Shown: one piece after another, positions 8,938 to 18,879 of the stretch | Position numbering within the stretch: the stretch's first letter is position 1 | Layout: each line of letters opens with the position of its first letter | Origin: Thermoflexus hugenholtzii JAD2 | Lineage (GTDB): Bacteria; Chloroflexota; Anaerolineae; Thermoflexales; Thermoflexaceae | Assembly (NCBI RefSeq): GCF_900187885.1 | Contig: NZ_FYEK01000003.1 | Span: 186,001-250,000, forward strand | DNA: 64,000 nt | Direction: 5' to 3' | Translations under genes and position numbers: made by a program | Notes under the pieces: generated by a model | Databases searched by the model: none | Told to the model about the DNA's origin: nothing | What the model saw: only the letters and a program-made list of their open reading frames with translations

Positions 8938-9705
8938 CTACCCCGATGCCGGCCGGTGGAGGTTGCCCAGGAAGAGCTGGAGCGTGTCCACTGGGACCGG
9001 GAAGATGATGGTGGAGTTCTTCTCCACGGAGATCTCCATAAGGGTTTGCAGGTAGCGGAGCTGGAGGGCGGCGGGTTCGGAGGCGATCATGCGGGCGGCC
9101 TCCACGAGGGTTTGGGCCGCCTGATACTCCCCCTCCGCGTGAATGATTTTTGCCCGCTTCTCCCGCTCCGCCTCCGCCTGGCGGGCCATCGCCCGCTGCA
9201 TCCCCTGCGGGAGCTCCACGTCCTTCACCTCCACCATCACCACCTTGATCCCCCACGAGTCCGTCGCCTCATCGAGGATCTGTCGCAGGTGCGCGTTCAC
9301 CTTGTCCCGATGGGCAAGCAGTTCGTCCAGCTCCGATTGGCCCAGGACGCTGCGCAGCGTGGTCTGGGCCAGGTTCCAGGTGGCCGCCTTGAAGTCCTCC
9401 ACCTGGGTGATGGCCTTCGCCGGATCGATGACCCGGTAGAAGACCACTGCGTTCACCTTCACCGTGACGTTGTCCCGGGTAATGGCCTCCTGGGGCGGCA
9501 CGTCGAAAGTCATCAGACGCAAGTTCACCCGGATCACCCGATCGATGATCGGGATGATGAAGAACAAGCCCGGACCTTTGGTCGCGTGATAGCGCCCCAA
9601 CCGGAGGATCACGCCCCGTTCCCATTCAGGCAGGATGCGAACGGCGGAGGCCAGTAGGGTCAGGGCGGCGACCAGGATGGGGACGCCGATGGTGATCCAT
9701 TCCAT
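8938..9705 (-). CDS. Slipin (SPFH/band 7 membrane protein)
   Basis: A stomatin-like membrane-domain organiser of 255 residues. It has an N-terminal hairpin-forming hydrophobic segment ([19 protein letters not shown]), then the SPFH core: [55 protein letters not shown] and [13 protein letters not shown] helical region rich in Ala and Glu ([21 protein letters not shown]) is the usual oligomerisation segment. The ATG at 9705 is fixed by a near-perfect AAAGGAGGTC ribosome site. No partner NfeD gene lies beside it, which is unusual for this group. It is divergent from the PHP gene. Confidence 0.9.
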   Translation of the reverse strand: MEWITIGVPILVAALTLLASAVRILPEWERGVILRLGRYHATKGPGLFFIIPIIDRVIRVNLRLMTFDVPPQEAITRDNVTVKVNAVVFYRVIDPAKAITQVEDFKAATWNLAQTTLRSVLGQSELDELLAHRDKVNAHLRQILDEATDSWGIKVVMVEVKDVELPQGMQRAMARQAEAEREKRAKIIHAEGEYQAAQTLVEAARMIASEPAALQLRYLQTLMEISVEKNSTIIFPVPVDTLQLFLGNLHRPASG

Positions 9706-9762
9706 TGAAGGACCTCCTTTCCGCAGGAGCTGATGTTCGAATTCCCCTGTCGTGCGGATCCC

Positions 9763-9776
9763 AATCTCATTGTAAC
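9763..9776 (-). promoter_or_regulatory. Extended -10 promoter for the slipin gene
   Basis: Reading the minus strand, TGTTACAAT provides an extended -10 (TGn plus TACAAT, the hexamer at 9769-9774) about 65 bases before the slipin start. No good -35 is seen at 17 bases, as is usual for extended -10 promoters. Motif match only. Confidence 0.4.
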
Positions 9777-9883
9777 ACATTGGGAGGCTCATCCCCAGAG
9801 GTCCGGCCTCCAGCCCGGCGACTTTGCGGCCTGAAGCAACCCGGGTTACGCTTCCCCCCGGTGATCTCGGGGGATGGGGGAAG

Positions 9884-10936
9884 ATGTTGATCGAGTGGGT
9901 CGGCAACTTCCATAGCCATACGCGGTTCTCCGATGGGACGGCCACCCATCTCCGGATCGCGGAGGCGGCGGCGCAAGCCGGCCTGGACGGGGTGGCGGTG
10001 ACGGATCACAACGTCTGGGTGAAGGGGCTCCAGGGATACTATGGGGAAGTCCTGCTCCTGGTCGGCGAGGAGGTCCACGATCCTTGCCGCCAGCCCCAGG
10101 TCAATCACGCCCTGATCCTGGGCCTTGGACGAGAGTTGGCTCCCTTGGCCGCTTCTCCTCAGGCCCTCATCGACGCCGCCCGGGAGCAGGGCGCCCTGGT
10201 CTTTCTCGCCCACCCGGTGGAGCATTCCCCTGGATGGCTCCAGCGTCGGATGGGAGAGCCTCCTCTCCCATGGGTGGATCGGGAGGTCTCGGGGTTCACA
10301 GGCCTGGAAGTATGGAACACCATGAGCGAATTCAAGGCGCGTCTCCGCACCCCCCTGCATGCGCTCTACTACGCCTTCTTCCCCGCCCGTTTCCTGCGGG
10401 GGCCGTTCCCCGAGGCCCTGCGCTGGTGGGAGCAGCTCTGGCTCCAGGGGATCCCAGCGGTGGCCATCGGCGGGGCGGACGCCCACGGCCATGCCTATAA
10501 GTTGGGTCCCCTGCGCCGCGTGCTCTTCCCTTACGAATGGCTGTTCCGGGCGGTCAACACCCATCTGTTGCTGGATCAGCCCCTCCCGCGCGAGCCGGAG
10601 GCGGACTGGGCGGTGATCCGGGCGGCCCTGCAGGCCGGCCGGGCCTGGGTGGCCAACGATCTTCTGGGGTCCTCCCGGGGTTTTCGCTTCGAGGCCCGCA
10701 GCGGCCATCGCCAGGCCACCATGGGGGAGGCCTTGCGGCGAGCGGGGGCGGTCCGGTTCGAGGCCAGCGCCCCGCTGCCGGGGGAGTTCCGCCTGATCCG
10801 CTTCGGGAGCGGGGTGGTGGCCCGCGGGCGCGGGCGACGTTTTCAGCATCTCATCGCCGAGCCCGGGATCTACCGGATGGAGGTCTATCGCCGCGGCCGC
10901 CTCTGGATCCTGACCAATCCCATCCGGGTGGAATGA
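9884..10936 (+). CDS. PHP-domain metal-dependent phosphoesterase-like protein
   Basis: A 350-residue protein of the polymerase-and-histidinol-phosphatase fold. The N-terminal metal motif is [15 protein letters not shown], followed by [25 protein letters not shown] and GADAHGH, which together supply the expected His/Asp ligands of a trinuclear site. The last 90 residues form a beta-rich domain ([17 protein letters not shown]) often present in this subgroup and thought to bind a ligand. The start chosen is the ATG at 9884, with GGGGGAAG upstream, which puts the metal motif near residue 10. It ends one base before the epimerase gene. The substrate is unknown; neighbouring envelope genes suggest a role in surface sugars. 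Confidence 0.8.
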   Translation: MLIEWVGNFHSHTRFSDGTATHLRIAEAAAQAGLDGVAVTDHNVWVKGLQGYYGEVLLLVGEEVHDPCRQPQVNHALILGLGRELAPLAASPQALIDAAREQGALVFLAHPVEHSPGWLQRRMGEPPLPWVDREVSGFTGLEVWNTMSEFKARLRTPLHALYYAFFPARFLRGPFPEALRWWEQLWLQGIPAVAIGGADAHGHAYKLGPLRRVLFPYEWLFRAVNTHLLLDQPLPREPEADWAVIRAALQAGRAWVANDLLGSSRGFRFEARSGHRQATMGEALRRAGAVRFEASAPLPGEFRLIRFGSGVVARGRGRRFQHLIAEPGIYRMEVYRRGRLWILTNPIRVE

Positions 10937-10937
10937 T

Positions 10938-11909
10938 ATGCGGATCCTGGTGACCGGCGGCGCGGGCTTCATCGGCTCCCATCTCGTGGAGCGTCTCCTT
11001 CAGGAGGGTTATGCCGTCACCGTCCTGGACGATCTGAGCGGGGGGCGCCTGGAGAATCTGGGAGCGGTTCGGGATCATCCCCGCCTTCGCATCCTCATCG
11101 GAGACGTCACGGACCCTGTCACCCTTCGGCGGGCCCTCGAAGGCGTGGAGCGGGTGTTCCATCTGGCGGCGGTGGTGGGGGTGCCGCGGGTGCTGGCGGA
11201 TCCCCTGCGAACGATCCGGGTGAACGTCCGGGGGACGGAGATGGTCCTCGAGGCTTGCGCTGAGCGAGATCTCCCGGTCTGTCTCGCTTCTTCCTCGGAG
11301 GTCTACGGGAAAGGCATCCGCTGGCCAGCAGCGGAGGAGGATGACCTGCGGCTGGGCTCGCCGACGGTGGCCCGGTGGGCGTATGCTGCGAGCAAGCTGC
11401 TGGACGAGCATCTGGCGCTGGCCTGGGCTCGTCAGGGCCTGCGAGTCAGCGTGGTCCGCTATTTCAACGTCTACGGCCCGCGGGCGGACCCGGATGGCTA
11501 TGGCTATGTGATCGCCCGTTTCATGGATCAGGCCCTGCGAGGGGAGCCCCTCACGGTTTATGGGGACGGACGCCAGACCCGCTCCTTCATTTACGTGGAG
11601 GACGCGGTGGAGGGGACCCTGCGGGCGGGGTTCCTTCCGGAGGCGTTCGGGTGGATTTTCAACATCGGGCGTGCGGAGGAGATCTCCATCCGGGAGCTGG
11701 CGGAGAAAGTGCGTGCCATCACAGGGCGCTCGGTGCCGGTCCGGTTTGTGTCGTTCTCGGAAGCCTACGGTCCCGGTTTTGAGGAGACCCCTCGGCGCGT
11801 TCCGGAGGTCTCGCGGGCGCGGGCTTTGCTGGGCTTCGAGGCCCGTGTTACCCTGGATGAAGGTCTGCGACGAACCTGGGAATGGTGGCGAGTATGCCGA
11901 CGCGGTTGA
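10938..11909 (+). CDS. NAD-dependent sugar-nucleotide epimerase/dehydratase (extended SDR)
   Basis: A 323-residue extended short-chain dehydrogenase. The nucleotide-binding motif is TGGAGFIGSHL at the N-terminus and the acidic end of strand 2 is LDDLSGG. The catalytic residues are a Ser in LASSSEVYG and a YxxxK variant in WAYAASKLLDE. A C-terminal substrate region has FNVYGPRADPDGYG. It resembles UDP-glucose 4-epimerase and UDP-glucuronate epimerase/decarboxylase families, and the exact sugar cannot be fixed. It starts one base after the PHP gene ends, and its 3' end overlaps the O-antigen ligase gene by 28 bases. Confidence 0.87.
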   Translation: MRILVTGGAGFIGSHLVERLLQEGYAVTVLDDLSGGRLENLGAVRDHPRLRILIGDVTDPVTLRRALEGVERVFHLAAVVGVPRVLADPLRTIRVNVRGTEMVLEACAERDLPVCLASSSEVYGKGIRWPAAEEDDLRLGSPTVARWAYAASKLLDEHLALAWARQGLRVSVVRYFNVYGPRADPDGYGYVIARFMDQALRGEPLTVYGDGRQTRSFIYVEDAVEGTLRAGFLPEAFGWIFNIGRAEEISIRELAEKVRAITGRSVPVRFVSFSEAYGPGFEETPRRVPEVSRARALLGFEARVTLDEGLRRTWEWWRVCRRG

Positions 11910-14900
11910 GCCGGTGGTGCGATCGGGTTCTGGAAGCCGGGTGGCTGATGGCGGTGGTCATCGCCCCCCTGTTCTTCAACATCTACACCAGTCGGGTCTT
12001 CGAGCCGGACAAGCTCACCCTGGTGCGCTCCATCGCCCTGGTGATGGCGGCTGCCTGGCTGGTCAAGCTGGTCGAGGCCTGGGGGCAGCGGATTCCGCTC
12101 ACCCGGGCCCTTGGCTTCTCCGTGCGAACCCCTCTGGTTCTTCCGGCCCTGGCCTCAGCGGTCGTTTACCTGCTGGCCAGCCTCTTCTCCCTGGTCCCTT
12201 ACACCAGCTTCTTCGGTTCTTACCAGCGGCTGCAGGGGGCTTACAGCTGGCTCGCTTACCTGGTCATCTTCTTCAGCCTTCTGGGGGCCTTGCGCACCCG
12301 GGCCCAGTTCGAGCGGCTGGCCCTCACGATGGTGCTCGTCAGCTTGCCCGTGGCGGTCTACGGCCTGATCCAGCGTTACCGGCTGGATCCCCTGCCCTGG
12401 GGCGGTGATGTCACCAGCCGGGTGGCCTCCCATATGGGAAACGCCATCTTTGTGGCTGCGTATCTCATCATGGCCTTCATGTTCACCCTGGGACGGCTGG
12501 CCGAGACTTTCCATTCCATTCTGACCGCTGAGCCTCCTCGCAACAGCGATGTGGCTCGGGGAGCGATCTATGTCTTCATCGCCACGGCCCAGGCCGCTAC
12601 CATCTACTTCAGCTTCAGCCGGGGCCCCTGGCTGGGGCTGATGGGTGGTTTGTTCCTCTTCCTGGTGCTCTGGCTGGTGATCCGGCGCCAGCGGAAAGGG
12701 CTGTTCGCCGTCCTCGGCCTCTCCGCGCTCGGGTTTCTTTTTCTCATTCTCCTTAATATCCCGAACGGGCCGCTGGAGCCCCTCCGCGGATCCCCCTATA
12801 TCGGCCGGCTGGGCCATATCTTTGAGACCGAGACCGGCACGGGCAAGGTCCGTGTGCTGATCTGGCAGGGCGCGCTCCGGCTGGTGCTTCCCCACGAGCC
12901 GATCCAGGATCCCCAAGGCCGCCCGGATCCCTTTAACCTCCTCCGTCCCCTTATCGGCTATGGGGCCGAGTCCATGTATGTGGCCTACAACCGGTTCTAT
13001 CCGCCGGAGCTGGCGCATTACGAGGCCCGTAATGCCTCCCCGGATCGTTCTCACAATGAGACCTTCGATGCGCTGGTCCATACGGGCCTTCTGGGCTTCC
13101 TGGTTTATCAGTGGCTGTTCTTCTCGCTGTTCGCCTATGGGTTGCGCAGCCTGAACCTGATCCACGGGGGCCGGGATCGGATCCTGCTTCTGGGCCTCTG
13201 GGTGCTCGGGGCTGCGGTGACAGGGCTTTTCTTCGCCTTTCGATTCGGCTGGCACTTCATCGGGGTGGCGATCCCCGCGGGGACGGTGCTGGGGCTTCTG
13301 GTCTACCTGGTGTTTGCCACCCTGCGGGCTTCCGGGGAGCCTCCTATCCAGCATCCCCATCGCTTCATGCTGATCGCCCTGCTCGGGGCGGTCCTGGCCC
13401 ATTACATCGAGATCAACTTTGGCATCGCCATCGCCTCCACCCGCACCTGGTTCTGGGCTTTCGCGGCGATGATCGTCGTCCTCGGGGAGAGCTGGCTGAT
13501 GGAACCTGCCCTGGTGCGCGCTTCCTCCGCGCAACCGGCAATCCCGGCGCGCAAAGGGAAGGGTGCTGCGCGCCGGCCTCGCCGCGAGGAGCCTCTCCCC
13601 TCCCTGTCCCGTCCGTGGTGGCCGATGGTGGCGGCCCTTGGCCTGTTGATGGCCCTGATGCTGAGTTTGCTTTCCTATGAGTTCATCACCAACCAGGGCC
13701 AGCGGCTGGATGTTCTCCCCCTGATCATCACCAGCTTGACTCGTCTTCCTCTACAAGGGAATCGATTCTCTCCGTTCATTCTGGTGATGTTCCTGTTGAC
13801 CGCCGGCCTGGGCGCAGCGCTGGTGCTGGCCGAAGGGATCCGGCGCGAGTGGCTTCCGGCAGCGAAGTGGCCGGTGGCCCTGGGGCTGTATGGGCTGGTG
13901 GCCTTGGGAGGTTGGCTGGGATACACCCTCATCCACGCCGGCGCGTTGGCAGCCCTGATCGCCCGCGCGCCCCAGACTGTGGAGGATGTCCTGCGCCTGG
14001 CGGAGGGCGTGGCGGGCCTGTTCGACGGGCTGGTTCTCTTTCTCTTCGTGGTGCTGGTCCTGCTGGTTTTCCTGATCTCCCGGGAGGAGCCGGAGGCGGG
14101 GGAGCCATCGACCGGATTGGGGTTGCTGATGGCCCCTCCGGCATGGATCGCGGTGGCTCTCCTGGTCTGGACGGTCAACCTGAACCCGATCCGGGCCGAT
14201 GCGATCTACAAGCAGGGCGATCCTTGGGATAAGCAGGGACAGTGGGAGGTGGCCATCCTGCTTTATCGACGGGCCATCGAGTATGCGCCTCGGGAGGATT
14301 TTTACCACCTCTGGCTGGGACGGGCTTTGCTGGAGAAGGCTTCCCGAGCGCCGGAATCGGCCTCCCGGCAGATTCCAGAGGGCGTCTCTTTCGAGCGAGC
14401 TTTTCAAGCGCTCACCCTGGATCAGCTGGTGCGCTTGTCCCGAGGGGATCTTCTGGAGATCACCCGGGCGGTCCTGGAGCGGGCGCGCGATCTGAATCCA
14501 CTGAACACGGATCACACCGCCAACCTGGCGCGGATGCATCGGCGATGGGCCGATCTTCTGCTGGATCCCCGCTATTGTCGGACGCGCATCCATCTTCCGG
14601 AGATGCCGCCGGAGTTCGTCCGGCATGTGGAGCAGGCCAGCCGGTATTACGAGGAGGCGACCCGGCTCAGCCCGAACAATGCGGTTCTGTGGAACGAATG
14701 GGCCAGCGTGGACCTGTATCAGCGAAATGATCTGGATTCCGCCGAGCGCAAGCTGCAGCGCTCTCTGCAGCTGGACGATCGTTTCGATCAGACCTATCAG
14801 CTCTATGGGGATCTTCTGATGGTGCGCAGTGAGGTGGTGGCGGATCCCCAGGTCCAGCGGATGTCCATGGAGCGGGCGGAGGGTTTCTATCGTCGTCTGG

Positions 14901-15427
14901 TGGAGCTGCAGCCGGACCATGCAACGGGCTGGGCGGCTCTGGCTTACCTGCGGGATCAGCTGGGGAGGGCAGCGGAGGCCCAGGCGGCGCGGGCCCGTTT
15001 GGCGACGTTGCTCCAGACCCGGTCGGATGGATGGCAGTCTATCGGAGACTTTTTCCTGAGCCATGCGGATTGTGCGCTGGAGCGCTCGCGGGCGCAGCCG
15101 CTTTACCGGGAGGCGGCGGAGGCTTACGGGCGGGCTCTAACGGCCAACCCCGGCGCCCTCACAGCGGCCTTGCGGCGAGGGTATGCGTTGCGGGGAGCGG
15201 GGGATCTGGAGGGAGCGGTGGGAGTGTTCCGCCAGGCGCTGCAGATCGCGGGGGAGCATCCGGATGTCTGGCTGTTCTATCGGGAGCTGGCAGTGACGCT
15301 GGCGATGCTGGGCCGGAAGGCGGAGGCAGAGGAGGCGGCGGATCAGGCCTGGCGCCGTGCCCCCGCGGTGGAGCAGCCGGGCCTTCGGTCTCTTTTTACC
15401 CAGCTGGGCCTTTCAATCCGTCCGTAG
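11882..15427 (+). CDS. O-antigen ligase-like polymerase fused to TPR domain
   Basis: A 1181-residue membrane protein. Residues 20-510 contain about twelve membrane helices with a Wzy/WaaL-type loop (FNLLRPLIGYGAESMYVAYN and SHNETFDALVHTGLLGF, a signature of O-antigen ligases). A charged linker rich in Arg and Pro follows near 545-570, then further helices (about 580-780). The last 380 residues are tetratricopeptide repeats (for example VAILLYRRAIEYAPREDFYH, YYEEATRLSPNNAVLWNEWA and AYGRALTANPGALTAALRRG). It probably transfers or polymerises lipid-linked glycan, with the TPR part recruiting partners. An ATG at 11894 is an alternative start. It forms an operon with the epimerase. Confidence 0.86.
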   Translation: MVASMPTRLSRWCDRVLEAGWLMAVVIAPLFFNIYTSRVFEPDKLTLVRSIALVMAAAWLVKLVEAWGQRIPLTRALGFSVRTPLVLPALASAVVYLLASLFSLVPYTSFFGSYQRLQGAYSWLAYLVIFFSLLGALRTRAQFERLALTMVLVSLPVAVYGLIQRYRLDPLPWGGDVTSRVASHMGNAIFVAAYLIMAFMFTLGRLAETFHSILTAEPPRNSDVARGAIYVFIATAQAATIYFSFSRGPWLGLMGGLFLFLVLWLVIRRQRKGLFAVLGLSALGFLFLILLNIPNGPLEPLRGSPYIGRLGHIFETETGTGKVRVLIWQGALRLVLPHEPIQDPQGRPDPFNLLRPLIGYGAESMYVAYNRFYPPELAHYEARNASPDRSHNETFDALVHTGLLGFLVYQWLFFSLFAYGLRSLNLIHGGRDRILLLGLWVLGAAVTGLFFAFRFGWHFIGVAIPAGTVLGLLVYLVFATLRASGEPPIQHPHRFMLIALLGAVLAHYIEINFGIAIASTRTWFWAFAAMIVVLGESWLMEPALVRASSAQPAIPARKGKGAARRPRREEPLPSLSRPWWPMVAALGLLMALMLSLLSYEFITNQGQRLDVLPLIITSLTRLPLQGNRFSPFILVMFLLTAGLGAALVLAEGIRREWLPAAKWPVALGLYGLVALGGWLGYTLIHAGALAALIARAPQTVEDVLRLAEGVAGLFDGLVLFLFVVLVLLVFLISREEPEAGEPSTGLGLLMAPPAWIAVALLVWTVNLNPIRADAIYKQGDPWDKQGQWEVAILLYRRAIEYAPREDFYHLWLGRALLEKASRAPESASRQIPEGVSFERAFQALTLDQLVRLSRGDLLEITRAVLERARDLNPLNTDHTANLARMHRRWADLLLDPRYCRTRIHLPEMPPEFVRHVEQASRYYEEATRLSPNNAVLWNEWASVDLYQRNDLDSAERKLQRSLQLDDRFDQTYQLYGDLLMVRSEVVADPQVQRMSMERAEGFYRRLVELQPDHATGWAALAYLRDQLGRAAEAQAARARLATLLQTRSDGWQSIGDFFLSHADCALERSRAQPLYREAAEAYGRALTANPGALTAALRRGYALRGAGDLEGAVGVFRQALQIAGEHPDVWLFYRELAVTLAMLGRKAEAEEAADQAWRRAPAVEQPGLRSLFTQLGLSIRP

Positions 15428-15430
15428 GCC

Positions 15431-16855
15431 TTACTCGTCAGGGCTCACCCTGCGGTAAAGCTTCCACCCCGGCCAGGTGATCTCCAGCCGGAATCCGGTG
15501 GGAGGGCGCTGGCGGTAGCGGGTCTCCAGAGGTGTGGGGAATCCATCCTCCGTGTCCGGGACGAGAACGTAAGCGGCGAACCGGGCGGGCTGGCTCACGG
15601 CCAGGTCGAAGATCGGATCAGGGGGAAGGATGAAGGGGCATGCGGTGCCGGCCATGGCGATGATCCGATAGGCATGTCGATCATCTGTGAGCACGCTGCT
15701 GCAGGTCTGCGATCGTAGATAGGTTGCGATCTCTCGCTCCACGGTTTCCATCTCAGGCGAGTGTTTCTCAAACACGACGGTCCACCAGCGTTCCATCTCC
15801 CCCTGGCGGGTTGCGAACCATCCGGCGGGGATCTGGAGCAATGCCAGGAGGAGCAGGGGGAGTCCCCAGCGCCGAGGGGTTCGGGCGGGGATCCCGGAGA
15901 GGGCAAAGAGGATCCAGAGGCTCAGGCTCAGTTCGCGGGGGAAGGCCCAGCCCAGGTTCCAGGCGATCAGGTTCAGGGCCAGGGGGATCAGGTAGGCGGG
16001 CAGGCGTCGGGGCTGTCGCCGCGCGATCAGCAGGCCGGTCCCGATATATAGGGGGGTGCTGATCAGTCTTTCCAGGATCTCTCGACCCATGGGAGCGGGA
16101 GAAAGGAACGCTTCCTCCGGGCGCAGGGCGGCCAGCAGGCTGGAGCCTGGCTCATAGAGGAATCCCAGTGGCGCGCCGGTGAACAGCCATGCCAGATACA
16201 TCCATGCGCCGACGGATAAGGCGGAGGGGAAGAGCATGACCAGCAGGATGGCGATCCCATGTCGGATCCCGTGCAGGCGTGTGAAGAGGGGGGTGGAGAG
16301 GGCGAAGGCGATGGCGAAGGCGGGGGCATAGAAGCTGGCATAAAAGCTGAATCCGATCAGTAAAGCGGAGAGGAAGGCGGCGTCGGTCCGCCCATGCCGG
16401 GTGAATGCCAAATACAAGCGCCAGGACCAGAAGAAGAGAAGCAGGGCGCAGATCATCCCCAGACGCTGGGTGGCCAGGAACAGGCTGGTGGGGGTGGCGA
16501 TGGCGCTCAGCAGGAGTCCGGCTCGGATCCAGGCGGGAAAGGAGAGGATTTCGAGGCGTTTCCACACGCTCCAGGCCAGCAGGCCTCCGAGGAGGCTGGC
16601 CAGGGCGGTGGCGGTTGTCGGGGAGGGATGGATGAGAAGCATCAGGGCGGGTAATGGCGGGTAGGCGAATCCGATCCATTCCACCCGTCCTCGATCCCGG
16701 ATCAGCAGGGCCTTCTCGATGAGATGGGCGTGTTCGTTGCTCAGGAACCCGACCTGGAGTGTTGCCAGCCCGGTGATGAGAAAGGGCGTGCTCAGGATCC
16801 CGATGGTGAGCCCCTCTCGGAGTCTCTCCATCCAGGGATGTGCGCGGCTGTTCAT
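15431..16855 (-). CDS. Polytopic membrane protein, probable GT-C-type glycosyltransferase
   Basis: A 474-residue protein with about eleven hydrophobic segments across residues 15-350 and a soluble C-terminal domain (about 370-470). The early loop SNEHAHLIEKALLIRDRGRVEWIGFAYPPLPALML resembles the acidic first loop plus YPPL element of GT-C lipid-linked sugar transferases, but a canonical DE pair is not obvious. It follows the MshEN-glycosyltransferase gene. An upstream ATG at 16894 would overlap that gene by 29 bases; the ATG at 16855 is preferred because its product begins just before the first helix. Specific function unknown. Confidence 0.6.
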   Translation of the reverse strand: MNSRAHPWMERLREGLTIGILSTPFLITGLATLQVGFLSNEHAHLIEKALLIRDRGRVEWIGFAYPPLPALMLLIHPSPTTATALASLLGGLLAWSVWKRLEILSFPAWIRAGLLLSAIATPTSLFLATQRLGMICALLLFFWSWRLYLAFTRHGRTDAAFLSALLIGFSFYASFYAPAFAIAFALSTPLFTRLHGIRHGIAILLVMLFPSALSVGAWMYLAWLFTGAPLGFLYEPGSSLLAALRPEEAFLSPAPMGREILERLISTPLYIGTGLLIARRQPRRLPAYLIPLALNLIAWNLGWAFPRELSLSLWILFALSGIPARTPRRWGLPLLLLALLQIPAGWFATRQGEMERWWTVVFEKHSPEMETVEREIATYLRSQTCSSVLTDDRHAYRIIAMAGTACPFILPPDPIFDLAVSQPARFAAYVLVPDTEDGFPTPLETRYRQRPPTGFRLEITWPGWKLYRRVSPDE

Positions 16856-16865
16856 GCTCAGGGTT

Positions 16866-18731
16866 CTACCGCCGTAGCCAGTGGCTGATCCCATGGCGGG
16901 TTTTCTCCCAGTAGAAGGGCCGGGTGAAGAGCTGCCAGAGCGCCTTGTAGGCGGCGATACTGTGCAGAACCCAGTATACAGGCGTCAGCAAGGCCCATGG
17001 GATCAGGTCATAATTCCCTCGTTTGAAGCCGGCCAGCATGTTCAGGTAAATTGCGATGGCGTTGCCAAACAGTAGATTCAAGAGACTGATGTAAAGAACC
17101 GGGGGTGGGAAGAAGGGATCCAGGGTGCGGGTTTGTGTGATGATCCACCATAGGAACATGGCCCACATCCAGGGCGCGGACAGAAAGGTCAGTGGGGTTC
17201 CGCCCACCAGCAGGAGGAAGCCGGCAGCTTTCCGGAGCCCCACGCGTCGGATCAGCTGCCATGGGTTTCGCGTGTGAACTAGGGTGGTTTGCATGTAGCC
17301 TTTGATCCAGCGGGAGCGCTGGCGGATCCAGTTTCTGACCTGAGTGTTGGCCTCTTCGTAGGTGGTGCTGGGGATGACCCCAACCTCCCAGCCCTCTACG
17401 GCGGCCCGGATCCCCAGGTCAGCGTCCTCGGTGACGTTGAAAGGATCCCAGCCGCCGAGCATGCGCAGCCGTTCGGTGGGGAAATGATTGCTGGTCCCGC
17501 CAAGAGGAATCGGTAGCCCCAGTCGGTGTAGACCGGGAAGCATGTAGTCGAACCAGTATGAGTATTCCAGGGTGAACATGCGGGTCAGGAAGTTCTCTCT
17601 TGCGTTGAAATAGTTCAAGGCGGCCTGGACGCATGCGAGCCGTTCTCCGCCTTTCCGGAAGGCTAGCACGGCTTTCTTCAGCTGGTCAGGTTCTGGCTGA
17701 TCCTCTGCGTCGTAGATCACTAGGTAATCCCCCGTGGCAAAGAACAGGCCGACGTTGCAGGCTTTGGGTTTCGTCCGGGGAATTGCGTTCGGGATCCGGA
17801 TGAAGTAGACGTTCCCGGGAGGGCGCGCGGCTTTGGCTGCCTCCAGGGTTTCTTGGTCATCTTCCTCCAGCAGGAGGAGGATCTCCAGCTTTTCCCTCGG
17901 GTAATCCAGGCGGGCCAGATTGGTCAGCAACGTCTGGATGATCTCGGCCTCCCGATATACCGGAACCAGGATCGTGTAGCGAGGAAGCTCGTCATCTTTC
18001 AAGGTCCGGATGTCTTCTTCCCGGATTGCGATCTCCCGCTCGTAGCGGGCGCCTACCATTGAGACGGCGAATTTGAAGAGAATGCTTGCGAGGAAAAAGA
18101 TATTGATCGCAGCATTGATGGCGATCAGGGTTGCTCGGGGGGCGATGCCCAGGGCGAGGAGAGTTCCGACGAGAAGCAGCGTCATGACTAAGAACTGACC
18201 GCGGGTGAAAACCGTGTGGGCGGACTCCTCTGGCCGGCGGTAGCAAAGGCCATAGGTGGCGGTGGTGAGGATCTCCGTTCGGAAGGCTCGAAGCAGGATC
18301 TGCCGGATATCCCATTCAGTGGTGGCTCGGATCCGGGCGATGGGTTGTCCGAACAAGCGTTGGGCTTCTTCCAGGACGATGGGGTCCGGCCGGCGAGCAG
18401 TGGCGATCTCCAGGCCTTCTTCTAGCTGGCGGAGGGGGATCAACTGGTGGGCCAGCATCTGCTCCGGTGGGAACTGGTGGAGCAGTTCCATGTCGGGAGG
18501 CTCCTGGAGGAGGTCCACAAAGGGGATTCCCCAGAGCTCGGCCAGCGTGCGGTAGAGGTCGTAGCGGCGCACCAGGCCGCGGGACAGGAGGATCTGTCCG
18601 AGCGGCTCCCGGGTGCGGGCCTGGATCTCCAGCGCCCATTCCAGATCTTCCGGGCGGAGCAGGCCGCGGGCGACCAGCGCCTCCCCCAGTCGAAGCGGAC
18701 GATGAGAAGTCTGTTCCAGAATGCCTTCCAT
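16866..18731 (-). CDS. Membrane glycosyltransferase family 2 (cellulose-synthase-like) with N-terminal MshEN c-di-GMP-type domain
   Basis: A 621-residue processive GT2. Residues 10-80 hold two copies of the MshEN pattern, RLGEALVARGLLRPEDLEWA and PLGQILLSRGLVRRYDLYRT, a known c-di-GMP-binding module of type II/IV secretion ATPases. A membrane pair (about 185-225) precedes the catalytic domain, which shows LVPVYREAEII, DAEDQPEPDQL (DxD-like), NVTEDADLG (TED) and the product-channel QRSRWIKGY (QxxRW). Several C-terminal helices would form the export channel. It is followed upstream in the genome by a BcsB-like gene in the same direction, so it is likely to make and export a beta-glycan under c-di-GMP control. 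The regulatory claim is inferred from the domain. Confidence 0.85.
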   Translation of the reverse strand: MEGILEQTSHRPLRLGEALVARGLLRPEDLEWALEIQARTREPLGQILLSRGLVRRYDLYRTLAELWGIPFVDLLQEPPDMELLHQFPPEQMLAHQLIPLRQLEEGLEIATARRPDPIVLEEAQRLFGQPIARIRATTEWDIRQILLRAFRTEILTTATYGLCYRRPEESAHTVFTRGQFLVMTLLLVGTLLALGIAPRATLIAINAAINIFFLASILFKFAVSMVGARYEREIAIREEDIRTLKDDELPRYTILVPVYREAEIIQTLLTNLARLDYPREKLEILLLLEEDDQETLEAAKAARPPGNVYFIRIPNAIPRTKPKACNVGLFFATGDYLVIYDAEDQPEPDQLKKAVLAFRKGGERLACVQAALNYFNARENFLTRMFTLEYSYWFDYMLPGLHRLGLPIPLGGTSNHFPTERLRMLGGWDPFNVTEDADLGIRAAVEGWEVGVIPSTTYEEANTQVRNWIRQRSRWIKGYMQTTLVHTRNPWQLIRRVGLRKAAGFLLLVGGTPLTFLSAPWMWAMFLWWIITQTRTLDPFFPPPVLYISLLNLLFGNAIAIYLNMLAGFKRGNYDLIPWALLTPVYWVLHSIAAYKALWQLFTRPFYWEKTRHGISHWLRR

Positions 18732-18800
18732 GGCTGGAGATCGTTGGCCCGGGATTGCGAGGGTTTGGGATGCTGGAATCGAAGGCCATCGATGGATTCT

Positions 18801-18879
18801 GTATGGCTATGCGAACCCGTTCTGGGCTGGCCCTTCGGCCCTCTTTATCCAGATCCCGGTTTATGACTATGCGAATCCG
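18801..18879. repeat. Two imperfect 19-bp direct repeats 60 bp apart
   Basis: GTATGGCTATGCGAACCCG at 18801 and TTATGACTATGCGAATCCG at 18861 differ at four positions and are exactly 60 bases apart. The second copy overlaps the 3' end of the BcsB-like gene. No function is evident. Confidence 0.4.

Noticed and set aside
9884-10936. DNA polymerase PHP domain or histidinol phosphatase
   Set aside because: Metal motifs fit the general PHP fold, but no polymerase domains or HisK-specific sequence are present, so the general call is kept.
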